Source: Gemmatimonadota bacterium (GTDB taxonomy: Bacteria; Gemmatimonadota; Gemmatimonadetes; Gemmatimonadales; GWC2-71-9). From it: 7,368 bases of DNA. The translations under genes were made by a program, and so were the position numbers. Positions 1 to 6,611 of the stretch are shown here, in pieces. Within the stretch, counting starts at the first letter, position 1. The number at the start of each line of letters is the position of its first letter. The notes under the pieces are model-generated. The model had not been told where the DNA came from. It searched no databases and saw only the letters and a list, made by a program, of their open reading frames with translations. The stretch is from contig JAOUIC010000079.1 in assembly GCA_029884275.1 (NCBI GenBank), positions 1-7,368 on the forward strand, written 5' to 3'.

Positions 1-710
1 CGCACCAGGACCCGATCGATCGCGGCCAGGAGCTCCGGCTCGGAGGCGCCGGGCGCGAGCGTGAAGGACACGTCGTTGAACGCGCCGGTGAGGTCGAACG
101 CCGCCGCCAGCTCCTTCCGCCGCATCCACATCACGCCGAACCGGCGGTTGTCCGGGAAGATCTCGCCGCCACGGATCTCGTAGATGAATTCGGGGGACTG
201 GGCCAGCCCGGTGATGCGGAGCGACTCCCACCGCCCGTTGAGGATGGCGCCCAGCCGGTCTCCCACCTTGAGCCCGTTCGCTTCCGCGAACGCCGCGCTG
301 ACCAGCACGCCCCCCGGCTCGCCGGCCGGATAGTCGCCCGCGCGGAGGTGCAGCCGGTTGAGCAGCGGTTCCCCCCGGTCAGGGATGGAGATGATCCGCC
401 CGGTGGCCGGCTCATCCAGCCCCGGTACATCAAGGGTGGCTTCCGCGACCACTCGCGTCTCGAGTCGGCTCACGCCGGGCAGCGCGGCGAGCCGGGATTC
501 GAGCGCCCGCGGGGCCCGGCGCACGGAAGCGAAGACGTCGGCGAAGGCGTAGCGGTCGTAGTACGCCGCCTGCCGGTCGCGCAGGTAGCCGTGCATGCTG
601 CGCATCGTGATGAAGAGCGACACCCCGCTCGCGAGTACCAGCGCCACGGCCAGCAGCTGGCCCCGTAACCGCCAGAGGTCCCTGAGCAGCTTCCGGTCGA
701 GAACGCGCAT
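1..710 (-). CDS. FtsX/MacB-type ABC transporter permease, N-terminal part (3' end outside window)
   Basis: The first 236 codons are visible, starting at the ATG at 710-708 and reading off the left edge. The protein opens with a short basic cytoplasmic segment (MRVLDRKLLRDLWRLRGQ). One membrane helix follows at about residues 18-36, then a long soluble region (about 45-236) that fits a MacB-type periplasmic core domain, with VSAAFAEANGLKVGDRLG near 137-154 as a typical stretch. Known family members carry further membrane helices towards the C-terminus; these lie outside the window. The gene begins 5 bases after the stop of the ATPase gene, with GGTGA as a weak ribosome site, so the two are almost certainly co-transcribed. 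Family members extrude lipoproteins, lipids, peptides or drugs from the periplasmic side by mechanotransmission. The substrate cannot be told here. An HlyD-like adaptor gene further downstream (left of the window) would be common for this architecture but is not seen. Confidence 0.87.
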   Translation of the reverse strand, partial: MRVLDRKLLRDLWRLRGQLLAVALVLASGVSLFITMRSMHGYLRDRQAAYYDRYAFADVFASVRRAPRALESRLAALPGVSRLETRVVAEATLDVPGLDEPATGRIISIPDRGEPLLNRLHLRAGDYPAGEPGGVLVSAAFAEANGLKVGDRLGAILNGRWESLRITGLAQSPEFIYEIRGGEIFPDNRRFGVMWMRRKELAAAFDLTGAFNDVSFTLAPGASEPELLAAIDRVLV

Positions 711-715
711 ACCGG

Positions 716-1441
<726 letters not shown>

Positions 1442-1475
1442 GCCTCATCCTAGACCTGGCATCGCACAGGAGGCC

Positions 1476-1511
1476 TGAACGGGCCGTGAAGGATCGTTCA
1501 GGGCACGGCCC
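1476..1511. repeat. Two interleaved inverted repeats in the divergent intergenic region
   Basis: TGAAC (1476-1480) is repeated inverted as GTTCA (1496-1500). GGGCCGTG (1481-1488) is repeated inverted as CACGGCCC (1504-1511). The arms occur in the order A-B-A'-B', so they interlock rather than nest. They sit between the divergent ABC ATPase gene (start 1441) and the phosphatase gene (start 1575), just upstream of a possible -10 box. They could be operator half-sites serving both directions, or an RNA pseudoknot in a transcript crossing the region. The repeats are seen directly; a function is inference. Confidence 0.4.
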
Positions 1512-1527
1512 CGGGTGAGGGCCGGTG

Positions 1528-1533
1528 TATATT
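1528..1533 (+). promoter_or_regulatory. Possible -10 box upstream of the phosphatase operon
   Basis: TATATT stands out in a very GC-rich context, 41 bases before the ATG at 1575. Transcription would begin near 1540, leaving a leader of about 35 bases. No convincing -35 hexamer lies 16-18 bases upstream; the right arm CACGGCCC of the inverted repeat occupies that place, which would suit an activator- or repressor-controlled promoter. The call rests on a single hexamer. Confidence 0.3.
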
Positions 1534-1574
1534 CCCCCCTCCTGATTTGGCGCCCGGATTCCCCAACCCAGCCA

Positions 1575-3161
1575 ATGCCACTGATGCGTCCCTGGCGAGT
1601 CGCCGCCCTTCTCATCGTCACGCTGTGCGGCGCTTCGCTGCTTGCCTTCCGGCCGGTGGCTCCCGCCCCCGCCCCCACCCTCGTGCTGGTAGTGGTGGTC
1701 GACCAGATGCGGGGAGACTACTTGCAGCGGTGGGATGGGCAGTGGCGGGGCGGTTTCACCCGTCTGATGCGCGGGGGGGCGGTCTTTCCCCACGGACTCC
1801 AGCCTCACGCCATCACGGTCACCGCCCCCGGACACTCCACGATCCTGTCGGGCCGCGTCCCCGCGCGGACCGGCATCTACGACAACCAGAACGGTGTGGC
1901 CGACTCGACCGCCCCGCTGATCGGCGGGAGCACCGGCACCGGCGCCTCACCGAGACGGTTCCGGGGCACGACGCTGATCGACTGGATGCGGCAGAAGGAC
2001 TCGTCGCTTCAGGTCCTTTCCATCGCGGGGAAGGACCGCTCGGCGATCCTGCCGGTCGGAACCAGCCGTGGCGCGGTGTTCTGGGCCAATCGGGGTCACC
2101 TGACCAGCAGCACCTACTACGCCGATTCCCTCCCGACCTGGGTCGCGCGCTGGAACGCCCGGCTGGGAGCCGAGCGGCTCGCGGGGCATGACTGGGTCCT
2201 CCTGCGCCCCGACTCGTCCTATCCCGAGCTCGACGATGCCGAGGGAGAGCATCGCGCCGGAGAGCGCGTCTTTCCCCACCGCCTTCCGGATGATCCCGAG
2301 CAGGCCGCGCGGGGCGTAAGCGACACGCCCTGGGCCGATTCGCTCCTGCTGGATGCGGCGCTCGAGGGGACCCAGGCCATGCGGCTCGGCCGTCGCGCGA
2401 GTCCCGATGTCCTGATTCTCGGGTTGTCCGCCACCGATGAAGTCGGGCATCGATTCGGTCCCGATTCCCGCGAGCTGCACGACCAGATGCTCCGGCTCGA
2501 TCACTGGCTGGGCTGGTTCCTGGACTCGCTGAGCACGATGGTGCCCGCCGGGCGCACCGTCATCGCGCTGAGCGCCGACCACGGCGTGACCCGGATTCCG
2601 GAGGTCGCGCGCGCCCGCGGAGAGGCTGGCGGCCGCGTGACGCTGGAGCCGCTGGTCAGCGAGATCAACCGCCGGATCGGGGGCTCGGAGGAGGATTCCA
2701 CCATCCTCCTGGTGCGCGGCGGCCTCGTCACCGGCAATCCCGCCCGGCTGCGCGCCATCGGCGTGTCCCCCGAGAGTCTCGCCACGGCGCTGCTCGGGCG
2801 GGTCTGGCGGGTGCCGGGGATCGCCGACGCGTGGACCCCGGCCACACTCGCGGGCGCCGTGCCGACCAATCGTTTCGCCGCGCGGTGGGCCCGCAGCATC
2901 CCGAGGGGGCTCTTCTGGTTCGTCGCCGCCTCACCCGACCCCGGCTGGGTGTGGGGAGGAAAGCCCGGAGGCGCCGAGCATGGGGCTTCGACCGACGACG
3001 ACGCCAGCGTGCCGATTGCCTTCTTCGGACCGGGGGTGCGGGCCGGGATCTTCCCGGACACCGTCCTGACGGTCGACATCGCCCCCACGCTCGCCCGCCT
3101 GCTCGGCGTGCCGGCGCCGGACCGCCTTGACGGACGCCGGATTCGGGAAGTGATGCCGTGA
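1575..3161 (+). CDS. Secreted PafA-type alkaline phosphatase (nucleotide pyrophosphatase/phosphodiesterase superfamily)
   Basis: This is a 528-residue exported hydrolase predicted to release inorganic phosphate from organic phosphomonoesters outside the cytoplasm. A hydrophobic export segment spans about 8-25. Metal and catalytic residues of the family are all found: Asp43 in VVDQMRGDYL, nucleophile Thr83 in TVTAPGHSTI, Asn104 exactly 21 residues later, Asp288 and His292 in ATDEVGHRFG, Asp335-His336 in SADHG, and His469 in EHGA. Lys153 and Arg155 (GKDRSAIL) match the Lys-x-Arg pair that marks PafA-like monoesterases, which argues against a pure phosphodiesterase. The ATG at 1575 is preferred; another in-frame ATG lies at 1584 and a GTG at 1515. 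The GTG would place polar residues before the export segment and lies upstream of the possible -10 box. No Shine-Dalgarno sequence is visible at either ATG. It is the first gene of a three-gene unit. Confidence 0.9.
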   Translation: MPLMRPWRVAALLIVTLCGASLLAFRPVAPAPAPTLVLVVVVDQMRGDYLQRWDGQWRGGFTRLMRGGAVFPHGLQPHAITVTAPGHSTILSGRVPARTGIYDNQNGVADSTAPLIGGSTGTGASPRRFRGTTLIDWMRQKDSSLQVLSIAGKDRSAILPVGTSRGAVFWANRGHLTSSTYYADSLPTWVARWNARLGAERLAGHDWVLLRPDSSYPELDDAEGEHRAGERVFPHRLPDDPEQAARGVSDTPWADSLLLDAALEGTQAMRLGRRASPDVLILGLSATDEVGHRFGPDSRELHDQMLRLDHWLGWFLDSLSTMVPAGRTVIALSADHGVTRIPEVARARGEAGGRVTLEPLVSEINRRIGGSEEDSTILLVRGGLVTGNPARLRAIGVSPESLATALLGRVWRVPGIADAWTPATLAGAVPTNRFAARWARSIPRGLFWFVAASPDPGWVWGGKPGGAEHGASTDDDASVPIAFFGPGVRAGIFPDTVLTVDIAPTLARLLGVPAPDRLDGRRIREVMP

Positions 3162-3532
3162 GCGCCTCCTTCCCGTCGCTGCCCTGCCTTCCCTGTCCCC
3201 ATGGCTCGGCCTGCTGCGCCTACGGTGTCACGGTCAGCGAGGAGGAAGCCGCGGGGCTCCGCTCGCGACACGGCGAGGACAAGGTGTACCGCACCCGCTG
3301 GGGCGAGTGGCGCACCCGTATCCGGAATCGCCGCTGCGTCTTCCTGGTGGACAATCTCTGCGTGGTTCACGACGATCCCCAGTATCCGGCGGTCTGCCGC
3401 GGCTTTCCGTGGACCGATGCGGAGACCGGCGGGCCGTACGAGTTCGACCAGGCGATCTGCCCCGAGTTCGTCACCCATCCCGAGTATGTTCAGATCGGCA
3501 AGCCGACGCGCGCCGCGCCGCGCCGGCCCTGA
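3158..3532 (+). CDS. YkgJ-like cysteine-cluster protein (putative zinc/iron-binding)
   Basis: This 124-residue cytoplasmic protein has no signal peptide. It carries eight cysteines in the pattern expected of the YkgJ/CxxCxxxxxCC family: Cys10, Cys13, Cys19 and Cys20 at the N-terminus (CLPCPHGSACC), then Cys60, Cys68 (CVFLVDNLC), Cys80 (YPAVCRGFPW) and Cys101 (AICPEF). Family members are thought to chelate zinc or iron; their biochemical role is mostly unsettled. The GTG start overlaps the phosphatase stop as GTGA, and GGGAAG at 3145-3150 sits seven bases upstream, so translational coupling is likely. The C-terminal tail after about residue 115 is basic and probably disordered. A role in metal handling or protein modification for the flanking zinc hydrolases is only a guess, and the lack of an export signal weakens it. 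Confidence 0.85.
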   Translation: MSASFPSLPCLPCPHGSACCAYGVTVSEEEAAGLRSRHGEDKVYRTRWGEWRTRIRNRRCVFLVDNLCVVHDDPQYPAVCRGFPWTDAETGGPYEFDQAICPEFVTHPEYVQIGKPTRAAPRRP

Positions 3533-3541
3533 TTCCCGCAC

Positions 3542-3547
3542 GAGGAA
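3542..3547 (+). promoter_or_regulatory. Ribosome binding site fixing the dipeptidase start
   Basis: GAGGAA lies five bases before the ATG at 3553. It supports that start over upstream in-frame starts as far back as 3307, which would overlap the YkgJ-like gene and bury the signal peptide inside the protein. Confidence 0.75.
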
Positions 3548-3552
3548 TTCCC

Positions 3553-4821
3553 ATGACCAGATCCACCCGCCATCTCCTCCTTCTCACCGGAGCGCTCGCC
3601 TCCCTGTCCGGAGCCCCCGCGTCGGCGCAGGAAGACAAGGCGCTCCAGCACGCCCGGAAGCTGCTCGACGGCACCATCCTGGCCGATGGGCACAACGACC
3701 TGCCCTGGGAGATCCGCACCAATCGCGAGCATCCGCGTGACGTGGAAGCCTACGACCTCCGGAGCCGCGCACCGGGCCATACCGACCTCGCGCGGCTGGC
3801 AGAGGGGCGGGTCGGCGCCCAGTTCTGGTCCATCTATGTCCCGGGTGAGGTGAAGGACAGCGGCTATGCCCGGTTCCAGCTGGAGGCTTTCGACATCGCG
3901 CGGCGGATGATCGCGCGATACCCTGAGCGCTTCGCGCTGGCGCTGACCGCCGATGATATCGTCAAGGCCCGTTCGAAGGGCCGGATCGCATCGCTGCTCG
4001 GCATGGAAGGGGGGCACGCCATCGAGAACTCGCTGGGGGCGCTGCGTTCCTACTACGACCTGGGCGCGCGGTACATGACCCTGACGCACAACGTCACCCT
4101 CGACTGGGCCGACGCGGCGCAGGACGAACAGCGCCACGGCGGCCTCACCGCGTTCGGCCGCGAAGTGGTCCGGGAGATGAACCGGCTGGGGATGTTCGTG
4201 GACCTGTCGCATGTGTCGCCCTCGGTGATGAGCCAGGTGCTCGATTCGAGCGCCGCGCCGGTGATCTTTTCCCACTCCTCGGCGCGCGCCATCACCGATC
4301 ACAAACGGAACGTGCCGGACTCGATCCTCGCCCGGCTGCCGAAGAACGGCGGGGTGGTGATGGTCACGTTTGTGGAGGCCTTCGTGTCCGAGGAGGTCCG
4401 GCTCGCGTCGGTCGCGGAGGACAGCGCCTTCGACCTGATCCGGAGCGAGACGACCGACACCGCCCAGCGCCGGGCGCGGGTCCGGGACTATCGGGCGGCG
4501 AACCCCATGCCCCGCGCCACGCTGGCGCAGGTCGCCGACCACATCGAGCATGTGCGGCGTGTGGCCGGCGTCGACCATGTCGGAATCGGGAGCGACTTCG
4601 ACGGGATCGACCGCGGGCCGGTGGGGCTCGAGGATGTCTCGAAGTTCCCCGACCTCTTCGCCGAGCTGATCCGGCGGGGCTGGAACGACGCGGACCTGAA
4701 GAAACTCGCCGGCGGGAACCTGCTGAGGGCGATGCGGCAGATGGAGGGGGCCGCGAGCCGGCTCAGAGCCCAGCGCCCCGCCTCGACCGCGACGATCGAT
4801 CAGCTCGACGGCGCGCCCTGA
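3553..4821 (+). CDS. Secreted membrane dipeptidase, peptidase family M19 (renal dipeptidase-like)
   Basis: This 422-residue binuclear zinc hydrolase of the amidohydrolase fold is predicted to cleave dipeptides, possibly including D-amino-acid dipeptides. The signal peptide (about 1-25) has a hydrophobic core LLLLTGALASL and a signal peptidase I site after ASA. Ligands aligned by motif to human renal dipeptidase are His47 and Asp49 (DGHNDLPWE), bridging Glu152 (GMEGGH), His220 (VDLSH) and His241 (VIFSHSSAR). Substrate-binding His179 (RYMTLTHN) lies 27 residues after Glu152, the same spacing as in the human enzyme. The catalytic Asp is in GIGSDFDG (348-350). Family landmarks SARAITDHKRN and AGGNLLR are also present. 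It follows the YkgJ-like gene by 20 bases and probably belongs to the phosphatase transcript. Whether it is periplasmic, anchored or released cannot be told; there is no lipobox. Confidence 0.95.
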   Translation: MTRSTRHLLLLTGALASLSGAPASAQEDKALQHARKLLDGTILADGHNDLPWEIRTNREHPRDVEAYDLRSRAPGHTDLARLAEGRVGAQFWSIYVPGEVKDSGYARFQLEAFDIARRMIARYPERFALALTADDIVKARSKGRIASLLGMEGGHAIENSLGALRSYYDLGARYMTLTHNVTLDWADAAQDEQRHGGLTAFGREVVREMNRLGMFVDLSHVSPSVMSQVLDSSAAPVIFSHSSARAITDHKRNVPDSILARLPKNGGVVMVTFVEAFVSEEVRLASVAEDSAFDLIRSETTDTAQRRARVRDYRAANPMPRATLAQVADHIEHVRRVAGVDHVGIGSDFDGIDRGPVGLEDVSKFPDLFAELIRRGWNDADLKKLAGGNLLRAMRQMEGAASRLRAQRPASTATIDQLDGAP

Positions 4822-4840
4822 GCCGGACGCTCGCTCGACT

Positions 4841-5557
4841 TCAGGCCGGTTCCGTGCCGGCTTCGGGGCGGAGGCCGCGGAACACACCGGACACGAGCGC
4901 AGCCACCGCGAGCGAAAACCACAGGATGGCGTAAAGCAGATACGGGCCGTCGCTGAGTGGCGGCGGCGATTCGCGGCGGGGAAGTTCGGGGAGCGAGGGG
5001 TCGGGCAGCTGCCGCACCACGAAGCCGAGCACCGGGTAGGGTAGCCTGGCCCGGATGGCCGGGATGTCCACCTCCCGCCAAGTCACCACGCCATCGTGCT
5101 CCACCGGGTCACCTGCCGCGTTGTCCGGCTGAAGCAGCGCGACCCCCGAAACCTGCCGAACGCCTGATTCCTCCAGTTTCGCCAGCATGACACTCCGCAC
5201 GTCGCGCGCGGGCACGAAGCCCCGCTGCACCAGGATCGCGCTGTCGCCCCTCAAGAGACGGAGTGGTGTGACGATTCGGACGCCGGCGGTGGTCCCACTG
5301 TGCTGATCGCGGATCACAATCTCGGCGGCGTGGTCGTAGCGCCCCGTCACGCTGACGCGCCGGAAGTCGAGGCCGGCTCGCTCGGCCAGTGCTGCCTCGA
5401 CCGGGTCATCGAGGGAAGCCACTGGCAGCTTCAGTGCGGCAACGGCCGGCCTGATTGCGGCCCTTCGATTCTCCAGCCGGAACAGCTGCCAGAGGCCCAT
5501 GCCAGCGCACACGACTGCGCCCGCGACCAGAACGAATGACCGTCCGCGAGAGGACAT
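4841..5557 (-). CDS. SURF1 family protein (cytochrome c oxidase assembly)
   Basis: This 238-residue inner-membrane protein has the two-helix SURF1 layout. Helix 1 spans about 8-27 and ends in GLWQLFRLENRR, a periplasmic domain follows at about 30-203, and helix 2 spans about 205-225. Characteristic stretches are FRRVSVTGRYD (65-75), AILVQRGFVPARD (107-119), and PYLLYAILWF (205-214) at the entry to helix 2. In the known family, SURF1 takes part in haem a insertion into subunit I of aa3-type oxidases. The family position normally holding His before helix 2 (HLxYAxxWF) is Tyr206 here, so haem binding may differ. The gene converges on the dipeptidase gene with 19 bases between the stops and has no visible cox neighbours. 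The start is supported by GGAG about six bases upstream of the ATG. The family call is firm; function in oxidase assembly is inferred. Confidence 0.85.
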   Translation of the reverse strand: MSSRGRSFVLVAGAVVCAGMGLWQLFRLENRRAAIRPAVAALKLPVASLDDPVEAALAERAGLDFRRVSVTGRYDHAAEIVIRDQHSGTTAGVRIVTPLRLLRGDSAILVQRGFVPARDVRSVMLAKLEESGVRQVSGVALLQPDNAAGDPVEHDGVVTWREVDIPAIRARLPYPVLGFVVRQLPDPSLPELPRRESPPPLSDGPYLLYAILWFSLAVAALVSGVFRGLRPEAGTEPA

Positions 5558-5571
5558 CTCGGCTCCGGTTG

Positions 5572-5591
5572 GCGTCCACTCCGGTGGACGC
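5572..5591. repeat. Perfect 8-bp inverted repeat upstream of SURF1
   Basis: GCGTCCAC (5572-5579) and GTGGACGC (5584-5591) are perfect complements around the four-base loop TCCG. The repeat lies 14 bases before the SURF1 start codon on its 5' side. A third copy of the half-site, GTGGAC, occurs at 5633-5638. This may be an operator for one or both divergent genes, or a hairpin in the SURF1 leader that affects translation. No T-tract follows on either strand, so a terminator is unlikely. Confidence 0.45.
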
Positions 5592-5738
5592 TAGGGGGTG
5601 ACGCGCTTATCGAACAGGAATCTAACTCACGGGTGGACAATCACTTGGGGAGGTGCGGCCGGGGGGCCCGTCTCTTGCTTTGCTGCTCTCCTGCCTGTCG
5701 TGCTCCACTCGCGGACAATTGGCTGAGGTACTCGACGT

Positions 5739-6443
5739 ATGCGCTCCTGCGCCTGCCTCCTGCTGATACTCCTGGCAGCCCCTGCCGTCGCCCAGGAACC
5801 GTCTGATTCCGCTCGCGCCAAGGAGGATTCCACCTCGACCCACCGGCGGCCGCCTGAGGCCGGACGCAAGAACCCCTACCTCCGTGAAGTTTCCGACGAA
5901 GAGATCCAAGACGCCGCCATCGCGCCGCTTCACAGGCGGGGCAGCATCTGGGCGACGATCGGCGCGGGGGCCGGCACCGAGTCGGTTCGTTTCGACGGGC
6001 CGAACTCGACCTATTCGGTCAGCCGCACCCGCCCGACGCTGTCCGGCGCGGTCGGCGGAACGATCGGTCAGTTCATGCGGATCGGGCTCGAGGGATTCGT
6101 CTGGTTCAATCCGAATGGGGATGGCTTCGTCGAAACGATATCGACCGTCGGCTTCGGGGCACGGATCTACCCCTTCCCGAAGGCCGGCCTCTACTTCCAC
6201 GCTTCCGGCGGCATGGGATTCTACAACGTCCGGGATCTGTACGATCCCTGCGGCTGCTACGGCCCCGTGATCTCCGACGTCGGCGGCGCCTGGTCGCTGG
6301 GCGCCGGTCTCGAAGTCCCGCTCAAGCGCGGCGTCTGGATCGGGCCGACCATCGAAGTGCTTCACGTGGACATGATGAACCCCGTCGACTACCGCGAACG
6401 GGTGATTCATTTCGGACTCTCCCTGACTTTCGACGGGCACTGA
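5739..6443 (+). CDS. Probable outer-membrane beta-barrel protein of unknown function
   Basis: I do not recognise a named family. The 234-residue protein has a clear signal peptide (MRSCACLLLILLAAPAVA, cleavage likely before Gln19). A polar, Pro- and charge-rich segment follows (about 20-66). From about 69 onward come alternating aromatic/Gly strands such as SIWATIGAGAGTESVRF, RIGLEGFVWF, STVGFGARIYPF, YFHASGGMGFYNV, AWSLGAGLEV and VIHFGLSLTF. Some eight strands can be drawn, the size of OmpW/OmpA-type eight-stranded barrels. The last strand ends in Phe231 followed by DGH rather than at a terminal aromatic residue. A CGC pair (Cys171, Cys173) lies in what would be a loop. GAGG at 5725-5728 is ten bases upstream of the ATG. 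The gene stands alone: SURF1 diverges from it and a hairpin follows it. Confidence 0.8.
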   Translation: MRSCACLLLILLAAPAVAQEPSDSARAKEDSTSTHRRPPEAGRKNPYLREVSDEEIQDAAIAPLHRRGSIWATIGAGAGTESVRFDGPNSTYSVSRTRPTLSGAVGGTIGQFMRIGLEGFVWFNPNGDGFVETISTVGFGARIYPFPKAGLYFHASGGMGFYNVRDLYDPCGCYGPVISDVGGAWSLGAGLEVPLKRGVWIGPTIEVLHVDMMNPVDYRERVIHFGLSLTFDGH

Positions 6444-6448
6444 CGACA

Positions 6449-6486
6449 CCGGCTCCACAGTCTGACCGGTCCGGTTGTGGAGCCGG
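6449..6486 (+). terminator. Strong hairpin after the barrel gene
   Basis: CCGGCTCCACA (6449-6459) and TGTGGAGCCGG (6476-6486) form a perfect 11-bp GC-rich stem. The 16-base loop contains a further small palindrome, ACCGGTCCGGT. The hairpin begins six bases after the TGA of the barrel gene. There is no T-tract after the stem on the plus strand, so it is either an intrinsic terminator of the U-less type seen in GC-rich genomes or a 3'-end stabilising structure. Position makes termination the most likely role. Confidence 0.65.
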
Positions 6487-6550
6487 CGCTACACCCCCCC
6501 GCGGCCTGGAATCCCATCTCCTAGCGGTGCAGCGGTTTGGGAGCTACGAT

Positions 6551-6566
6551 TGGCACCCGGCTTGAG
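6551..6566 (+). promoter_or_regulatory. Sigma-54-like -24/-12 motif upstream of the Ig-like protein
   Basis: TGGCAC (6551-6556), five bases, then TTGAG (6562-6566) matches the spacing of the RpoN consensus TGGCAC-N5-TTGCA. The -12 element reads TTGA instead of TTGC, a mismatch at a highly conserved base. Transcription would begin near 6577, about 35 bases before the GTG at 6612. No enhancer-binding-protein site is recognisable, and no rpoN or activator gene is in the window. Confidence 0.35.
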
Positions 6567-6611
6567 GCACGTCCCCTGCCGTTGAAACCGTACTTCCTCC
6601 AGTCGACTGCC

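Noticed and set aside
1515..1574. GTG at 1515 as the phosphatase start, adding 20 residues
   Set aside because: It would put a polar segment before the export signal and lies upstream of the possible -10 box; the ATG at 1575 (or 1584) gives a normal signal sequence.
3505..3525. GCGCGCCGCGCCGCGCC low-complexity run at the end of the YkgJ-like gene
   Set aside because: It encodes a short basic Ala/Pro/Arg tail and is explained by GC-rich codon use; there is no repeat unit of note.
2501..3541. 346-codon open frame on the minus strand opposite the phosphatase and YkgJ-like genes
   Set aside because: It spans the junction of two well-supported plus-strand genes and has no domain or ribosome site; it is a composition artefact.
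4822..4862. AGCCGG / CCGGCT pair near the convergent dipeptidase and SURF1 stops, considered as a shared terminator
   Set aside because: It has only six base pairs with a loop of about 30 bases, and the right arm lies inside the SURF1 coding region; too weak to call.
3490..4887. 465-codon open frame on the minus strand opposite the dipeptidase
   Set aside because: The plus strand encodes a complete M19 enzyme with all its ligands. The antisense translation has no recognisable domain and is rich in Arg, Pro, His and Gly, as expected for an antisense frame in GC-rich DNA.
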